Shown piece by piece: positions 18,352 through 29,347 of a stretch of 39,577 nucleotides of DNA; the stretch's first letter is position 1; every line of letters starts with the position of its first letter. This stretch comes from an uncultured Porphyromonadaceae bacterium (GTDB taxonomy: Bacteria; Bacteroidota; Bacteroidia; Bacteroidales; Muribaculaceae): assembly GCA_900541555.1 (NCBI GenBank), contig UQKE01000016.1, positions 1 to 39,577 on the forward strand, written 5' to 3'. Both the position numbers and the translations under genes were made by a program. The notes under the pieces were generated by a model that worked only from the letters and a program-made list of their open reading frames with translations, was not told the DNA's origin and did not search any database.

Positions 18352-19146
18352 TCATACCACTCTAACTACTTCTTTATAAAGCAATGGAATATCTTGCGAT
18401 TTAATTCTGAATTTAGTTCCATGATTATGCCCCGTTCGTGCATCGAAATCAATATAAATTTTTCCTTGTTCTATACTATCTATGAATCGCTCTAAGTTCA
18501 CGCTTTTCAACATTAAAGCCTTATTGTAATGAAAGTATTCAATACTATCCACTCTCTTTACTTCCGCTTCCACATAGAAACAATTGACAAGTTTCGTCCC
18601 AATTTTAGCGAAAACATCATCGAATCCCCAATACGGGCGCACAATTAAATCGCCTAATCCCACTCGTTGCCCTACGGAGGATAGCCATTCTTGATGCCGT
18701 TTTGCACACATTGCGGAATCAAAAGAAATCTCAATCCGGCGTTCCTGCTTATTTACCACAACTTTCAATCCCCTATCCGTATACGATAATGAATTTAAAG
18801 TCGCTCTAAAAGACATTTCCGATTCCGGATAACGTTCGCCCGCTTTCTGATGTTTCCAACCATAATATGGCAACAAAACTTTATCAACAATTTGGACTGC
18901 ACGTGGCGACGGCTCCATATGGCACAGTGTCAACAATGCAGATGAATTTGCTCTTCTTGCTTTCAATTCCCACTCCGCAGCATTTGGAATAGGCAAATTA
19001 TTCTCTGGTATACCCAATAAATCCTCTAATACATTCCCAACCGCACCGTCATTCCCTTTTCGCGTGTTGCGAATCCAACCTCGACTTTCTATTTCTTTAA
19101 GCTTGTCGATTAGTTCTTCTTTTGTTATTAGCCGTATGTTGTTCAT
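18352..19146 (-). CDS. Type II restriction endonuclease, MvaI/BcnI family
   Basis: A 264-residue protein close in length to MvaI. The N-terminal region has GNVLEDLLGIPENN followed by EWELKARR, which provides the Glu-x-Lys (Glu60, Lys62) of the PD-(D/E)XK core, then ANSSALLTLCHMEPSP. This combination is characteristic of the MvaI/BcnI family of monomeric nicking-type cutters that recognise CCWGG or CCSGG. Specificity is not readable from the protein by eye, but the window's lack of CCWGG points to an MvaI-like site. It begins 3 bp after the methyltransferase stop and is co-transcribed with it. Base use is AT-rich compared with flanking genes. Confidence 0.85.
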   Translation of the reverse strand: MNNIRLITKEELIDKLKEIESRGWIRNTRKGNDGAVGNVLEDLLGIPENNLPIPNAAEWELKARRANSSALLTLCHMEPSPRAVQIVDKVLLPYYGWKHQKAGERYPESEMSFRATLNSLSYTDRGLKVVVNKQERRIEISFDSAMCAKRHQEWLSSVGQRVGLGDLIVRPYWGFDDVFAKIGTKLVNCFYVEAEVKRVDSIEYFHYNKALMLKSVNLERFIDSIEQGKIYIDFDARTGHNHGTKFRIKSQDIPLLYKEVVRVV

Positions 19147-19149
19147 ATC

Positions 19150-19920
19150 TTATTCAAACAAAGTTAAAGGATGGAACTTTGCTACTTCATGACATACTTT
19201 GTCTCTCTCAATTCGGGCTTCTGCCATTCTGCAATATTCCTCGCTTAATTCAATACCAATAAAATCTCGCCCCAATCCTTGCGCGACAACAGCAGTCGTT
19301 CCGCTTCCCATAAAAGGATCTAAGACAATGCGCCCAGTTGTTGAACTAATAATCCGATCTATCAAAGCTACAGGGAACGGTGCCGGATGCGTATTGTTTT
19401 GTTCTTGTTTAAATTCCCACACATCGCCATAGCTATTAGCTTTTGGAGCCAACTTAAAATCTTTTTTTGCAATAAGATATATCACCTCATACGTAGGAAG
19501 AAAATAACCTGCATTGAAATTTATGCCTCCCTTTCGTCTCCATATTATAATTTGTCGAACCGGAAAATCAGCAACAATCTCTCTACGATCTTGAATTAAT
19601 CCATTTTGTACACGCCATTTATGATTATAAAAAATAGCGCCATCATCTTTCAACAACCGCATCATTTCTGAAAGACATGCCTTCTGCCATTGGCAATAAG
19701 CATCATACGGCATATTGTCATCGTATGTAGCATAACCCTTTATCAATGCCGCATTCGACCATTTTCCACCTCGGCCATCCTTCATGCCATTCCCTGACGA
19801 ATTTTTAAGATTGTATGGCGGAGACGTGACAACCAAATCAATAGATTTGTCGGGCATTTGTTTCATTACGGTTAAACAATCCCCACATATTATTTTATTC
19901 AAATATTTTGACATTTCCAT
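19150..19920 (-). CDS. Site-specific DNA methyltransferase (beta class, probably N4-cytosine)
   Basis: A 256-residue enzyme with motif IV TSPPYN (Thr32-Asn37) ahead of motif I DPFMGSGTT (201-209), the order of beta-class methyltransferases. SPPY, rather than DPPY, is usual for N4-cytosine methylation, as in the MvaI modification enzyme. It should protect the site cut by the neighbouring nuclease. The start at 19920 (MEMSKYL) is used; MSKYL at 19914 is equally possible. A longer in-frame reading from 19956 runs into the promoter repeat and is rejected. The closest TATATTTG box ends only 6 bp before the ATG, implying a nearly leaderless mRNA. Three tandem promoter repeats lie upstream; no controller gene is seen. 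Confidence 0.88.
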   Translation of the reverse strand: MEMSKYLNKIICGDCLTVMKQMPDKSIDLVVTSPPYNLKNSSGNGMKDGRGGKWSNAALIKGYATYDDNMPYDAYCQWQKACLSEMMRLLKDDGAIFYNHKWRVQNGLIQDRREIVADFPVRQIIIWRRKGGINFNAGYFLPTYEVIYLIAKKDFKLAPKANSYGDVWEFKQEQNNTHPAPFPVALIDRIISSTTGRIVLDPFMGSGTTAVVAQGLGRDFIGIELSEEYCRMAEARIERDKVCHEVAKFHPLTLFE

Positions 19921-19926
19921 ATATTG

Positions 19927-20086
19927 CAAATATAGTGAAAGTTGAGCGCAAAACAATCAAACTTGTTTGAATTTGTTTTGCCGAAACGCATCCTATATTA
20001 TTCAAATATACCGAAAGTTGAGCGCAAAACAACCAAACTTGTTTGAATTTGTTTTTCCGAAACGCATCCTATATTATTCAAATATA
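19927..20086 (-). promoter_or_regulatory. Three tandem promoters reading into the methyltransferase gene
   Basis: TATATTTG boxes on the minus strand occupy 19934-19927, 20010-20003 and 20086-20079. Each has a TTG-containing element 19 bp further upstream within the palindrome, as in copy 1 (position B and C units read GTTG instead of ATTG). All point to the restriction-modification operon. The proximal one would start transcription at or next to the ATG. Confidence 0.6.
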
Positions 20087-20134
20087 GTGAAAGTTGAGCG
20101 CAAAACAACCAAACTTGTTTGAATTTGTTTTGCC
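19927..20134 (-). repeat. Tandem array of 76-bp promoter-bearing repeats
   Basis: Three head-to-tail units start at 19927, 20003 and 20079 with exact 76-bp period; the third stops at 20134 after 56 bp. Units 1 and 2 differ at four positions. Each unit holds CAAATATA (a TATATTTG box on the minus strand), the conserved GAAAGTTGAGCGCAAAACAA and a palindrome with arms GCAAAACAA-TCAAAC and GTTTGA-(AT)-TTGTTTTGC. A fourth, inverted copy lies at 1-62. The array immediately precedes the methyltransferase gene. Confidence 0.92.
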
Positions 20135-20170
20135 ATGCCAATACGAATTATATATCAAAAGCCTATCTAA

Positions 20171-20208
20171 AACGAAGCGGGGCAGCTATCGGGCTGCCTC
20201 GCTTCGTT
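20171..20208 (-). terminator. Terminator of the rprXY operon
   Basis: ACGAAGCG with GGCAGC (20172-20186) pairs with GCTGCC and CGCTTCGT (20193-20207) with one mismatch. On the minus strand the stem is followed by TTTTAGATAGG and lies 25 bp after the response regulator stop. Confidence 0.7.
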
Positions 20209-20232
20209 CATGTTTCACCTAATCTTTTGGTT

Positions 20233-20943
20233 TTATTTTGCCTTCATCTCCACATCGGGAGCAATCAATTTGTAGCCTTTGCCGTGAATGTTGATAATCT
20301 CAATCGACGGATCGTCTTTCAAGTGCTTGCGCAATTTCGTGATATAGACATCCATGCTGCGGGCATTGAAATAGTTGTCGTCGATCCAAATGGTTTTCAA
20401 CGCGAAATTGCGTTCAAGGATCTCATTGACATGTGCGCAGAGAAGGCTAAGCAATTCCGATTCTTTCGTTGTCAGTTTCGTAATCTTGTCTTCAATCATA
20501 AGCACTTGCTTCTGAGTGTCGAAAGTGAATTTTCCGATTTTGTACATCGTAATTTCTTTGCCTTTCTTTCCTTTCACACGGCGCAATATCGCTTCAATTC
20601 TAAACACCAATTCTTCCATGCTGAATGGTTTGGTGATGTAGTCGTCGGCCCCGATTTTAAATCCTTCAAGAATATCTTCTTTCAACGACTTTGCCGTCAA
20701 GAAAATGATAGGCACTTCACTGTTGACCGTGCGAATTTCCTGTGCCAATGCGAAACCATCTTTTTTCGGCATCATCACATCAAATACACACAAATCATAT
20801 TTTCCTTTCAAAAATGCTTTGTATCCTGCTTCACCGTCAGGGAACAAATCGGCATTGTAGCCCTTTGCCTGAAGGTATTCACGCAACAGCATACCGAGGT
20901 TCTCATCATCCTCACACAACAGAATTCGCAATCTTTCTTCCAT
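20233..20943 (-). CDS. rprY: Response regulator RprY (OmpR family)
   Basis: A 236-residue two-domain regulator. The receiver has acidic residues at 11-13 (CEDDE), phospho-acceptor Asp55 (VFDVMMPKKDG), Thr83 and Lys105. The C-terminal winged helix (about 135-230) shows LTTKESELLSLL, the recognition helix RSMDVYITKLRKHL and the wing IHGKGYKL. It matches RprY of Bacteroides, which works with RprX and affects envelope, tetracycline-response and metabolic genes. The gene follows the kinase with 2 bp between stop and start. Assignment to RprY over other OmpR-type regulators rests on overall similarity and partner order. Confidence 0.85.
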   Translation of the reverse strand: MEERLRILLCEDDENLGMLLREYLQAKGYNADLFPDGEAGYKAFLKGKYDLCVFDVMMPKKDGFALAQEIRTVNSEVPIIFLTAKSLKEDILEGFKIGADDYITKPFSMEELVFRIEAILRRVKGKKGKEITMYKIGKFTFDTQKQVLMIEDKITKLTTKESELLSLLCAHVNEILERNFALKTIWIDDNYFNARSMDVYITKLRKHLKDDPSIEIINIHGKGYKLIAPDVEMKAK

Positions 20944-20945
20944 AA

Positions 20946-22427
20946 TTATTCATTTATTATTGGTAATGTTATTATAAATTTCGAGCCTTTGCCCAATTCG
21001 CTCTCCGCACGAATATCGCCTTTCAGCTCCGTGACCATTTTATGCACGTATGCCAAACCGAGCCCGAAGCCTTTCACATCGTGGCGATTTCCGGTGGAAA
21101 CACGATAAAATTTCTCAAAGATTTTTTTCAAATCGTCTTTCTTCATCCCCACTCCATTGTCGGTTATGGAGATTTCAATTCTTCCGCCCTGCAAATTGCG
21201 CGTCTCCACCAACAATTCGAGCGGCACATCGTCTTTCCGATATTTCACGGCATTGTCGAGCAAATTGAAAATCACATTCGTGAAGTGCATTTCGTCAACT
21301 TTCACCTCTGCCATTTCCGCATTGAGGGAAGTGTCGATCCGTCCGCCGTATTTTTCCACTTTCAGCTTAAACGTGTTCACAATATTGTGAATGACTTGAT
21401 TGGCATTCACCTCTTGCAATTTCAATGTCGCTTTTTGCCGATCAAACATCGACATCTGCAACACTTTTTCCACTTGGAATCTCAGGCGCTTCGTCTCGTC
21501 GTTGATCACGGTCGATATGTGTTGGAGCATTGTCGGACTCTTCCGCACAGAATCGTCGTTTAGCATCTGCGCTGCCAACGATATGGTCGATATGGGAGTT
21601 TTAAATTCATGCGTCATGTTGTTGATGAAATCGTTTTTCATCTCTGACAATTTCTTTTGCCTGAATGCTATTACTATGGTGAAAATGAAAACAACTAGCA
21701 AAATAAAAGTAAAAGCGAATGTCGGCAGCATGAACCGAATTGACGAAAAAATGTATTTGTCCTTGTCGGGGAAATACACGTTCAAATAATGACGGCGCGA
21801 TTCCGTGTCGTTGGGAAACAACGTTTGAGTAAACAATGTCGACTTGTCGACATTCTCGTCGTAGCGCGGCGTCTTGTATACAATCTTTCCATTATGGTCA
21901 GTAATGGCGTATTCCCAATCCAAATTAATGCCATTATGGCCTAATTCTGCCTTCAAATACGTATTGACCTGAGCCGTATCTGCACGCTCCATGATTGGCT
22001 GATTGCTCGATTGATTCAGAATCGACAGGATCACCTCGTTCAACAATCCTTTTTGATACAGATATTGTTTTTTCAAAGATTCTTGAAATTCGCGGAATTT
22101 GTCCTGCTCTCTCAGATTCACGCTCGATGCTATTTCATTTCCGACCAATTCGCCTGTTCCATATTCCAATATGTCGCCTGTATCTAAAAGCGATCCGGCG
22201 TCGGACATGCCGGGATCGATCATCAGCAATTCCTCATATAAATACTGCTTTGTTTCGTTTTTCTCCAAAGCCGTAGACAGAGAATACAAACTACGCTTCA
22301 CGCCCTCCGAGAAATGTTGTTCCCGCATTTTCACCATTTCTTCAATATACACAAATTGCATATATAAAAGACCTGTAAACATCAAGGCCATTACAACGGT
22401 TAATATCCAAATCGTACCTTTTTTCAT
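20946..22427 (-). CDS. rprX: Sensor histidine kinase RprX
   Basis: A 493-residue inner-membrane kinase. TM segments are near 6-26 and 233-255, bracketing a roughly 200-residue periplasmic sensor. The H-box is NNMTHEFKTPIS with phospho-His273; the ATPase has N-box NLLDNAVKY, G1 DNGVGMKKDD, F-box FYRV and G2 GFGLGLAYVH. It phosphorylates the adjacent RprY. No HAMP domain is obvious between TM2 and the H-box, in line with the short linker. A TACCTTTG box at 22460-22453 on the minus strand lies about 25 bp ahead of the start. Confidence 0.87.
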   Translation of the reverse strand: MKKGTIWILTVVMALMFTGLLYMQFVYIEEMVKMREQHFSEGVKRSLYSLSTALEKNETKQYLYEELLMIDPGMSDAGSLLDTGDILEYGTGELVGNEIASSVNLREQDKFREFQESLKKQYLYQKGLLNEVILSILNQSSNQPIMERADTAQVNTYLKAELGHNGINLDWEYAITDHNGKIVYKTPRYDENVDKSTLFTQTLFPNDTESRRHYLNVYFPDKDKYIFSSIRFMLPTFAFTFILLVVFIFTIVIAFRQKKLSEMKNDFINNMTHEFKTPISTISLAAQMLNDDSVRKSPTMLQHISTVINDETKRLRFQVEKVLQMSMFDRQKATLKLQEVNANQVIHNIVNTFKLKVEKYGGRIDTSLNAEMAEVKVDEMHFTNVIFNLLDNAVKYRKDDVPLELLVETRNLQGGRIEISITDNGVGMKKDDLKKIFEKFYRVSTGNRHDVKGFGLGLAYVHKMVTELKGDIRAESELGKGSKFIITLPIINE

Positions 22428-22452
22428 TTCAAAACTTGCTCTTTGACATAGG

Positions 22453-22460
22453 CAAAGGTA
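22453..22460 (-). promoter_or_regulatory. -7 box for rprXY
   Basis: TACCTTTG on the minus strand, 25 bp upstream of the rprX ATG. The upstream -33 element is weak. The remaining divergent gap to tamB (22461-22677) is AT-rich and shows only the tamB -7 box. Confidence 0.5.
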
Positions 22461-22658
22461 AAGAAGAAGTCTTAAATTCAGACTCCATTTTTATTAAAAT
22501 TTCGTTTTTTAATTAAATTTCAAACTACGACACTTATTTTTACACATTAACGCTATTCCATAGCTACCAAACGATTTTCAACTCAAAACAATCAAAGAAA
22601 TACGACTTGGCAATCGCATTGTGCTCCCATCTTCTGCTCGGATTAATAAAATTTCCAG

Positions 22659-22666
22659 TACATTTG
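22659..22666 (+). promoter_or_regulatory. -7 box for tamB
   Basis: TACATTTG matches TAnnTTTG and ends 11 bp before the ATG, so the leader would be only a few bases long. No consensus -33 is obvious. Confidence 0.45.
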
Positions 22667-22677
22667 CATTATTGTTT

Positions 22678-25600
22678 ATGAAAAAAGCGACTGTTCATAT
22701 TTACAAAGCATTTCGCAGCATTGTCGTCACAGCATTGTTGCTGTTTGTCTTGTTCTATTCTGCCCTCTACGTCGCCTTGTCGGTTCCGGCAGTGCAAAAC
22801 CGCATTCGACACATTGGAGAAACAGAATTGTCGAAATTGTTTGGCACAAAAGTATCTATCGGCAACATACAGCTCGATCCACTGAACGAAGCAGTCGTCA
22901 CAGATGTCCTTATCCCCGACACAGTCGGCAATCCGATGATACGAATCGACAAAATCGGTGCCGGAATAAGCATCTACGATTTGGTTTTCAATGGACGATT
23001 CACATTCAACCATGCAGAAATCATCGGGCTGGATGCACAAATCAAAAAAGCCACGCCGGATGCACCCATGAACATCCAGTTTCTCATTGACGCCTTAAAG
23101 CCGGACAAACCCCAAAAGCAACCGACAAAATTCGACATTCGCATGAATGCCGTAATTATTCGAAAAGGGCACGTCACGTTCGACATTCTCTCCATGCCCC
23201 GAAAAGGAAAGGACATATTCGACAAAAACCATATTACCATAAGTCAAATAAATGGCGACATCCGCATCCCCGTCATACAAAACGACTCTTATACGATCGA
23301 TGTGCGTCGATTCTCATTTCGCGAACGAAGCGGCTTTTCCATTGAAAACATTGCCATGTTCGCGCACATTGGCAAACAAAGCATCGACATTAAAAATTTC
23401 AAAATTCAAATGGCAGGTTCATCAATCGAACCGGCCGACATGCACATATCTTTCAACAACTTAAAAACGCTCCCTGCCGAACTTGCCGGCATCCCTTTAA
23501 ATTTCAAATTGAAAAACAGCAAGCTGACGCTTTCCGATTTCAAAGCCTTTGTCCCCGCGATGGAGCAACTCGACACGCCCCTATTTCTGTCGTGCGACAT
23601 TGAGGCCGACAGCATCACTGCCATCGACATTAAGAACATAACCATCCACTCCGACGATTTGGACATCAACCTATCGGGAGCAATCGACAATTTAAACAAT
23701 GCCGACAGCATCACTGCCCGCATCTCCCCCATTCGCCTTTCCGCTTCTGCCGTAAACTTGGCAAAGCAATTAGGAGCTGCCGGAGTAATTCCGTCAAAAA
23801 CAGTTTCGCTTATCACGAAGTTGCGACACATCAACCTCGACGGGACTCTGAATTACGCCAATAAAAAGGCTCAATTCGACGGCTCTGTCACTACGCAATT
23901 CGGAACATTGAAAACCGATGGGACAGCTTCATTGGCAAAAACACATAAATATTTTTCCGGACGTTTGAGCAGCAAACGGCTAAAAATAGGAGAATTAACG
24001 GGAAAAGAGAATTTGCTCGGGAACATAGCGTTCGACATCGAAACGCGAATGGCTTTCAACGGCAATAAGCCCACGGGCTATGTGTCAGGAAAAATACAAA
24101 GCCTCGACCTAAAAGGATACCGGTATGAAAACATCAATGCCGATCTTGCCATTCGCCCCGACACCTACGAAGGCGTCGTAACCCTCCACGATTCAAATGC
24201 CGACATCGAAATCAGCGGATTGGCAATGCTAAAAGGCACAGAATCCGAATTCGACATACAAACCGACATCCAAAACGTCAACCTATATAACTTGCATCTT
24301 TCCGACAAATATCCGGAACACAGATTGAATGCAAACATTAACGCCATATTCACGGGAAACGACATCGACAATATAGAAGGCGACATCCTTGTCTGCAATA
24401 CCCGTTTCACCGACAATATGGGAGAAGGCATCAAAATCGAACATTTCGACATAACCTCGCGGCCAAAGGCCGAAGGCGGAAAGTACATGACCCTCAATTC
24501 CGATTTTGTCAACGGCTATATCGATGGAGACGTCAACTTTTCCAACATGCTGCCGGAAATCCGAGAAATTGCAGCGATAGCCCTCCCCTCGCTTCAAAAC
24601 GACACGACGATCAATGTCAAAACTCATTCTGCCTCAACAGAAACGCCCAAGACCGCGCACAACAACTTTTCATACTATTTCAAATTGGCGGAAAACGACG
24701 AATTGACCGAGTTTTTCAATTTGCCATTCACAATCGTGCATCCAATCACCATCGCCGGAGAAATCGACGCTCCGGAAAAACGCATGTCGTTCGGCTTAGA
24801 CGCCCCATACTTCATGCAAGGAAAACGCATACTCGAAAAAACAAACATTGCCATGAATGCCGACGGGCATACGAAATCGCTATCAATAAACGCTGCTTCG
24901 CAAATCGACAATAAAAACGGCAATATCATGCTGCTGTTCAACGGGACGGCGTCCGCCGACAGAGCCGACACAGATATCGAGTGGGTGTTCGATCGCGAAA
25001 AAGACTTTTCAGGGAAAATCAGTCTGTCCACCTTGCTCGGCAAAGCAGAAACTGGCTCATTCATTGCCGACATCAGCGTCAATCCGTCTAATTTTGTCGT
25101 AAACGACACGATATGGAGCATCGAGCAATCCGACATTCATATTGCCGATAAAAAAATTCATGTGAACGGACTCAACATCAATCAAGAAAATCAATTTATC
25201 AAAATCGACGGCATTGTTTCCGACAATCACGAAGAATTTCTCGCCATTCAACTCCAAGACATCGACCTCGGTTATATTTTCGGCACTCTCAACATCAACC
25301 ATGTCGCATTCAGCGGAAATGCCACCGGAGATTTCCACGCCTCCGGGCTTTTGTCGAAATCGCCATCCATCAATACTGACAACCTGCACGTCGACCGCTT
25401 TGCCTACCACAACGCTTTGCTTGGCGATGCCGACATCCGAAGCCGCTGGGACAATGAAGAAAAAGGTATCATCATCGATGCCGACATCCGGCAAGACAAT
25501 GGGCGCAACACACTTGCCCACGGCGGTGTCTACCTGACCCGCGATTCGATCGCTTTCACTTTCGATGCCGATCATGTCAACGCGCAAATCATCCGGCCGT

Positions 25601-27261
25601 TCATGGCAGCATTTGCTTCCGACGTCGAAGGCGAAGCCTCCGGGCATGCCGAACTTTTCGGAACATTCAAACTAATCGACATGAAAGCCCGCCTCTTCGC
25701 CGACAACTTCCGACTGAGAATCAATCAAACCAATACGCGCTATTCCGTATCCGATTCCATCATAATCGACCCCGGAACCATCCGCATCTCTGGCGCGACT
25801 GTCCACGACGATTATGGAAATACGGCCATGCTCGACGGCACAATTCGCCACAAATATTTTAAAAACGTAGAATTCGACTTCAACATCTCGGATGTCGACA
25901 ATCTTTTATGCTTCAACACAACTCAAAAAGAGAATCCGACATGGTATGGGACGGTGTTCGGAAATGGCAATGCACATATTGTCGGGATTCCGGGCAATAT
26001 CAAAATCGACATCAATCTTTCGTCTGCCCCCAATTCGACATTCAATTTCGTGCTTTCCGACAGGGAAAATGCCGGAGAATATACCTTTGTCACGTTCACC
26101 GACAAGAGGAAAGAACAAGAATTGGCTCGGCAAGAAGCGGAGAAACCGGACTTCTTGAAAAAATTGGAACAAACCGAAGCAAACAATTCCACGCAAACAA
26201 CATTTCTCATCAATCTACTTGCCGATATAACGCCCAATTTAACCATCAACCTCATCATGGACCCCGACGGCGGAGACAAAATCAGAGCCACAGGAAATGG
26301 GAATATGCGCATAGAATATGATTCGGCAAACGATATCAAAATGTTCGGAAACTACACTGTGGAAGAAGGCCGATATAATTTCACATTGCAAGACATAATC
26401 ATCAAAGAATTCAAAATAAATCAAGGCGGCACCATTTCTTTTCATGGCGACCCGTTGGATGCCAACGTTGACCTATCGGCAAATTACACCGTCAATGCCA
26501 ACTTGCAAGACCTCGACGAGTCGTTTGCGCAAGACAAAGAGCTCAATCGCACTTTGGTTCCTGTCAATGCAGTGCTTATGCTGAATGGAGCCATTTCACA
26601 GCCGGAAATCTCATTCGACCTGCAATTCCCGACACTGACCCAAGATGTCTATCGAAAAGTCAAAAGCATCGTCAGCACCGACGATATGATGAATCAGCAA
26701 ATCATCTATCTCCTTGCATTGAACAGATTCTACACGCCGGAATACATGGGAGCGACAAACAGAAACAATGAATTGGCATCTGTCGCATCCTCTACTATTT
26801 CCGGACAACTTTCAAGCCTGCTCGGGCAATTGAGCGACAATTGGACAATCGCTCCTAATTTCCACTCCGACAAAGGAGATTTCTCCGACACGGAAGTGGA
26901 ATTGGCGCTGTCGAGCCATTTGCTGAACAACCGGTTGCTCCTCAACGGCAATTTCGGATACAGCGACAATGCCATGAACAGCAACAGCTTTATCGGCGAT
27001 TTCGATATCGAATATTTGCTGACAAAAAATGGCAATATCCGCCTAAAAGCCTACAACCGCTACAACGACCAAAACTACTACATCCGCAACGCTCTCACCA
27101 CGCAAGGCGTCGGAATCATGTTCAAACACGACTTCAACCGGATATTCAAAAGACGCGCTAAAAAAGAAACGGCGAAACCGGAAGTATCCGATTCCACCGC
27201 CGTGCGTGGCGACACCGTCCGCGAACCCAACGCAAGGAAGCCGATACGGCGTCCGCAATGA
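22678..27261 (+). CDS. tamB: Translocation/assembly module TamB
   Basis: A very large protein of 1527 residues. It has an N-terminal signal anchor (about 9-32, ITALLLFVLFYSALYVALSV-type stretch), a long repetitive beta-rich body with many I-x-I-x-G and D-I/N-I patterns, and a C-terminal TamB (DUF490) domain with NLTINLIMDPDGGDKIRATG, GNYTVEEGRYNFTLQDI and GGTISFHGDPLDANVDLSA (pieces). TamB-type AsmA-like proteins bridge inner and outer membranes and take part in outer-membrane protein assembly or phospholipid transport. The basic C-terminus ends at RPIRRPQ. The start at 22678 is favoured by the anchor; an in-frame upstream start at 22621 overlaps the promoter. Confidence 0.9.
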   Translation: MKKATVHIYKAFRSIVVTALLLFVLFYSALYVALSVPAVQNRIRHIGETELSKLFGTKVSIGNIQLDPLNEAVVTDVLIPDTVGNPMIRIDKIGAGISIYDLVFNGRFTFNHAEIIGLDAQIKKATPDAPMNIQFLIDALKPDKPQKQPTKFDIRMNAVIIRKGHVTFDILSMPRKGKDIFDKNHITISQINGDIRIPVIQNDSYTIDVRRFSFRERSGFSIENIAMFAHIGKQSIDIKNFKIQMAGSSIEPADMHISFNNLKTLPAELAGIPLNFKLKNSKLTLSDFKAFVPAMEQLDTPLFLSCDIEADSITAIDIKNITIHSDDLDINLSGAIDNLNNADSITARISPIRLSASAVNLAKQLGAAGVIPSKTVSLITKLRHINLDGTLNYANKKAQFDGSVTTQFGTLKTDGTASLAKTHKYFSGRLSSKRLKIGELTGKENLLGNIAFDIETRMAFNGNKPTGYVSGKIQSLDLKGYRYENINADLAIRPDTYEGVVTLHDSNADIEISGLAMLKGTESEFDIQTDIQNVNLYNLHLSDKYPEHRLNANINAIFTGNDIDNIEGDILVCNTRFTDNMGEGIKIEHFDITSRPKAEGGKYMTLNSDFVNGYIDGDVNFSNMLPEIREIAAIALPSLQNDTTINVKTHSASTETPKTAHNNFSYYFKLAENDELTEFFNLPFTIVHPITIAGEIDAPEKRMSFGLDAPYFMQGKRILEKTNIAMNADGHTKSLSINAASQIDNKNGNIMLLFNGTASADRADTDIEWVFDREKDFSGKISLSTLLGKAETGSFIADISVNPSNFVVNDTIWSIEQSDIHIADKKIHVNGLNINQENQFIKIDGIVSDNHEEFLAIQLQDIDLGYIFGTLNINHVAFSGNATGDFHASGLLSKSPSINTDNLHVDRFAYHNALLGDADIRSRWDNEEKGIIIDADIRQDNGRNTLAHGGVYLTRDSIAFTFDADHVNAQIIRPFMAAFASDVEGEASGHAELFGTFKLIDMKARLFADNFRLRINQTNTRYSVSDSIIIDPGTIRISGATVHDDYGNTAMLDGTIRHKYFKNVEFDFNISDVDNLLCFNTTQKENPTWYGTVFGNGNAHIVGIPGNIKIDINLSSAPNSTFNFVLSDRENAGEYTFVTFTDKRKEQELARQEAEKPDFLKKLEQTEANNSTQTTFLINLLADITPNLTINLIMDPDGGDKIRATGNGNMRIEYDSANDIKMFGNYTVEEGRYNFTLQDIIIKEFKINQGGTISFHGDPLDANVDLSANYTVNANLQDLDESFAQDKELNRTLVPVNAVLMLNGAISQPEISFDLQFPTLTQDVYRKVKSIVSTDDMMNQQIIYLLALNRFYTPEYMGATNRNNELASVASSTISGQLSSLLGQLSDNWTIAPNFHSDKGDFSDTEVELALSSHLLNNRLLLNGNFGYSDNAMNSNSFIGDFDIEYLLTKNGNIRLKAYNRYNDQNYYIRNALTTQGVGIMFKHDFNRIFKRRAKKETAKPEVSDSTAVRGDTVREPNARKPIRRPQ

Positions 27262-27273
27262 CGTGCCCGATCC

Positions 27274-27567
27274 TTAAAAATTATAGTCTACACAGGCGCG
27301 ACTTTCTTTGCATTCCGCCAACAACGCTGCGGCAGCCACATGTGCGGGATGCTTTGCGTAAACTTCGACATCCTCCATTTTGTCGACCACTGCCGTAAGC
27401 ACGACGTCCCAACTTTCCGCAGGATTCTCGTTCAACCCCACTTCTATCGACTTCAACACATCGATTTGTTCGGGCAACGCCTCCAACGCAGCTTTAAATC
27501 TTTTCGCGGCAGCCAAACGCGCTTCCGCTGTTCCTTTCAATTTGAATGCTACAATATGCTTTACCAT
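27274..27567 (-). CDS. Dabb-family (stress-responsive A/B barrel) protein
   Basis: A 97-residue protein starting MVKHIVAFKLKG, with a VGLNENPAESWDVVLTAVV core and YAKHPAHVAAA, typical of dimeric alpha-beta barrel (Dabb) proteins. The conserved His near the start (VKHIV) and KHPAH motif are visible. Family members act in varied reactions and many are uncharacterised, so no reaction is assigned. It follows the ABC-F gene after 14 bp on the same strand and is probably co-transcribed with it; it is convergent with tamB across 12 bp. Confidence 0.83.
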   Translation of the reverse strand: MVKHIVAFKLKGTAEARLAAAKRFKAALEALPEQIDVLKSIEVGLNENPAESWDVVLTAVVDKMEDVEVYAKHPAHVAAAALLAECKESRACVDYNF

Positions 27568-27581
27568 AATTCTATTGTTTA

Positions 27582-29270
<1,689 letters not shown>

Positions 29271-29347
29271 TCATCCCTGATTCTTGAGCAAATTCAAAAA
29301 TCGACAAATACAAGAACTATGGCTCTTCGAGAAAACGTGGGACTAAG

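Noticed and set aside
19927..20134. CRISPR array
   Set aside because: The 76-bp units are contiguous and nearly identical, with no unique spacers, and no cas genes are nearby.
19927..20134. Integron attC sites
   Set aside because: Imperfect palindromes in tandem recall attC, but there are no cassettes between the units and no integrase, and each unit has a consensus promoter box.
20119..21108. 329-codon plus-strand reading
   Set aside because: Antisense to rprY and rprX; no motif and no promoter.
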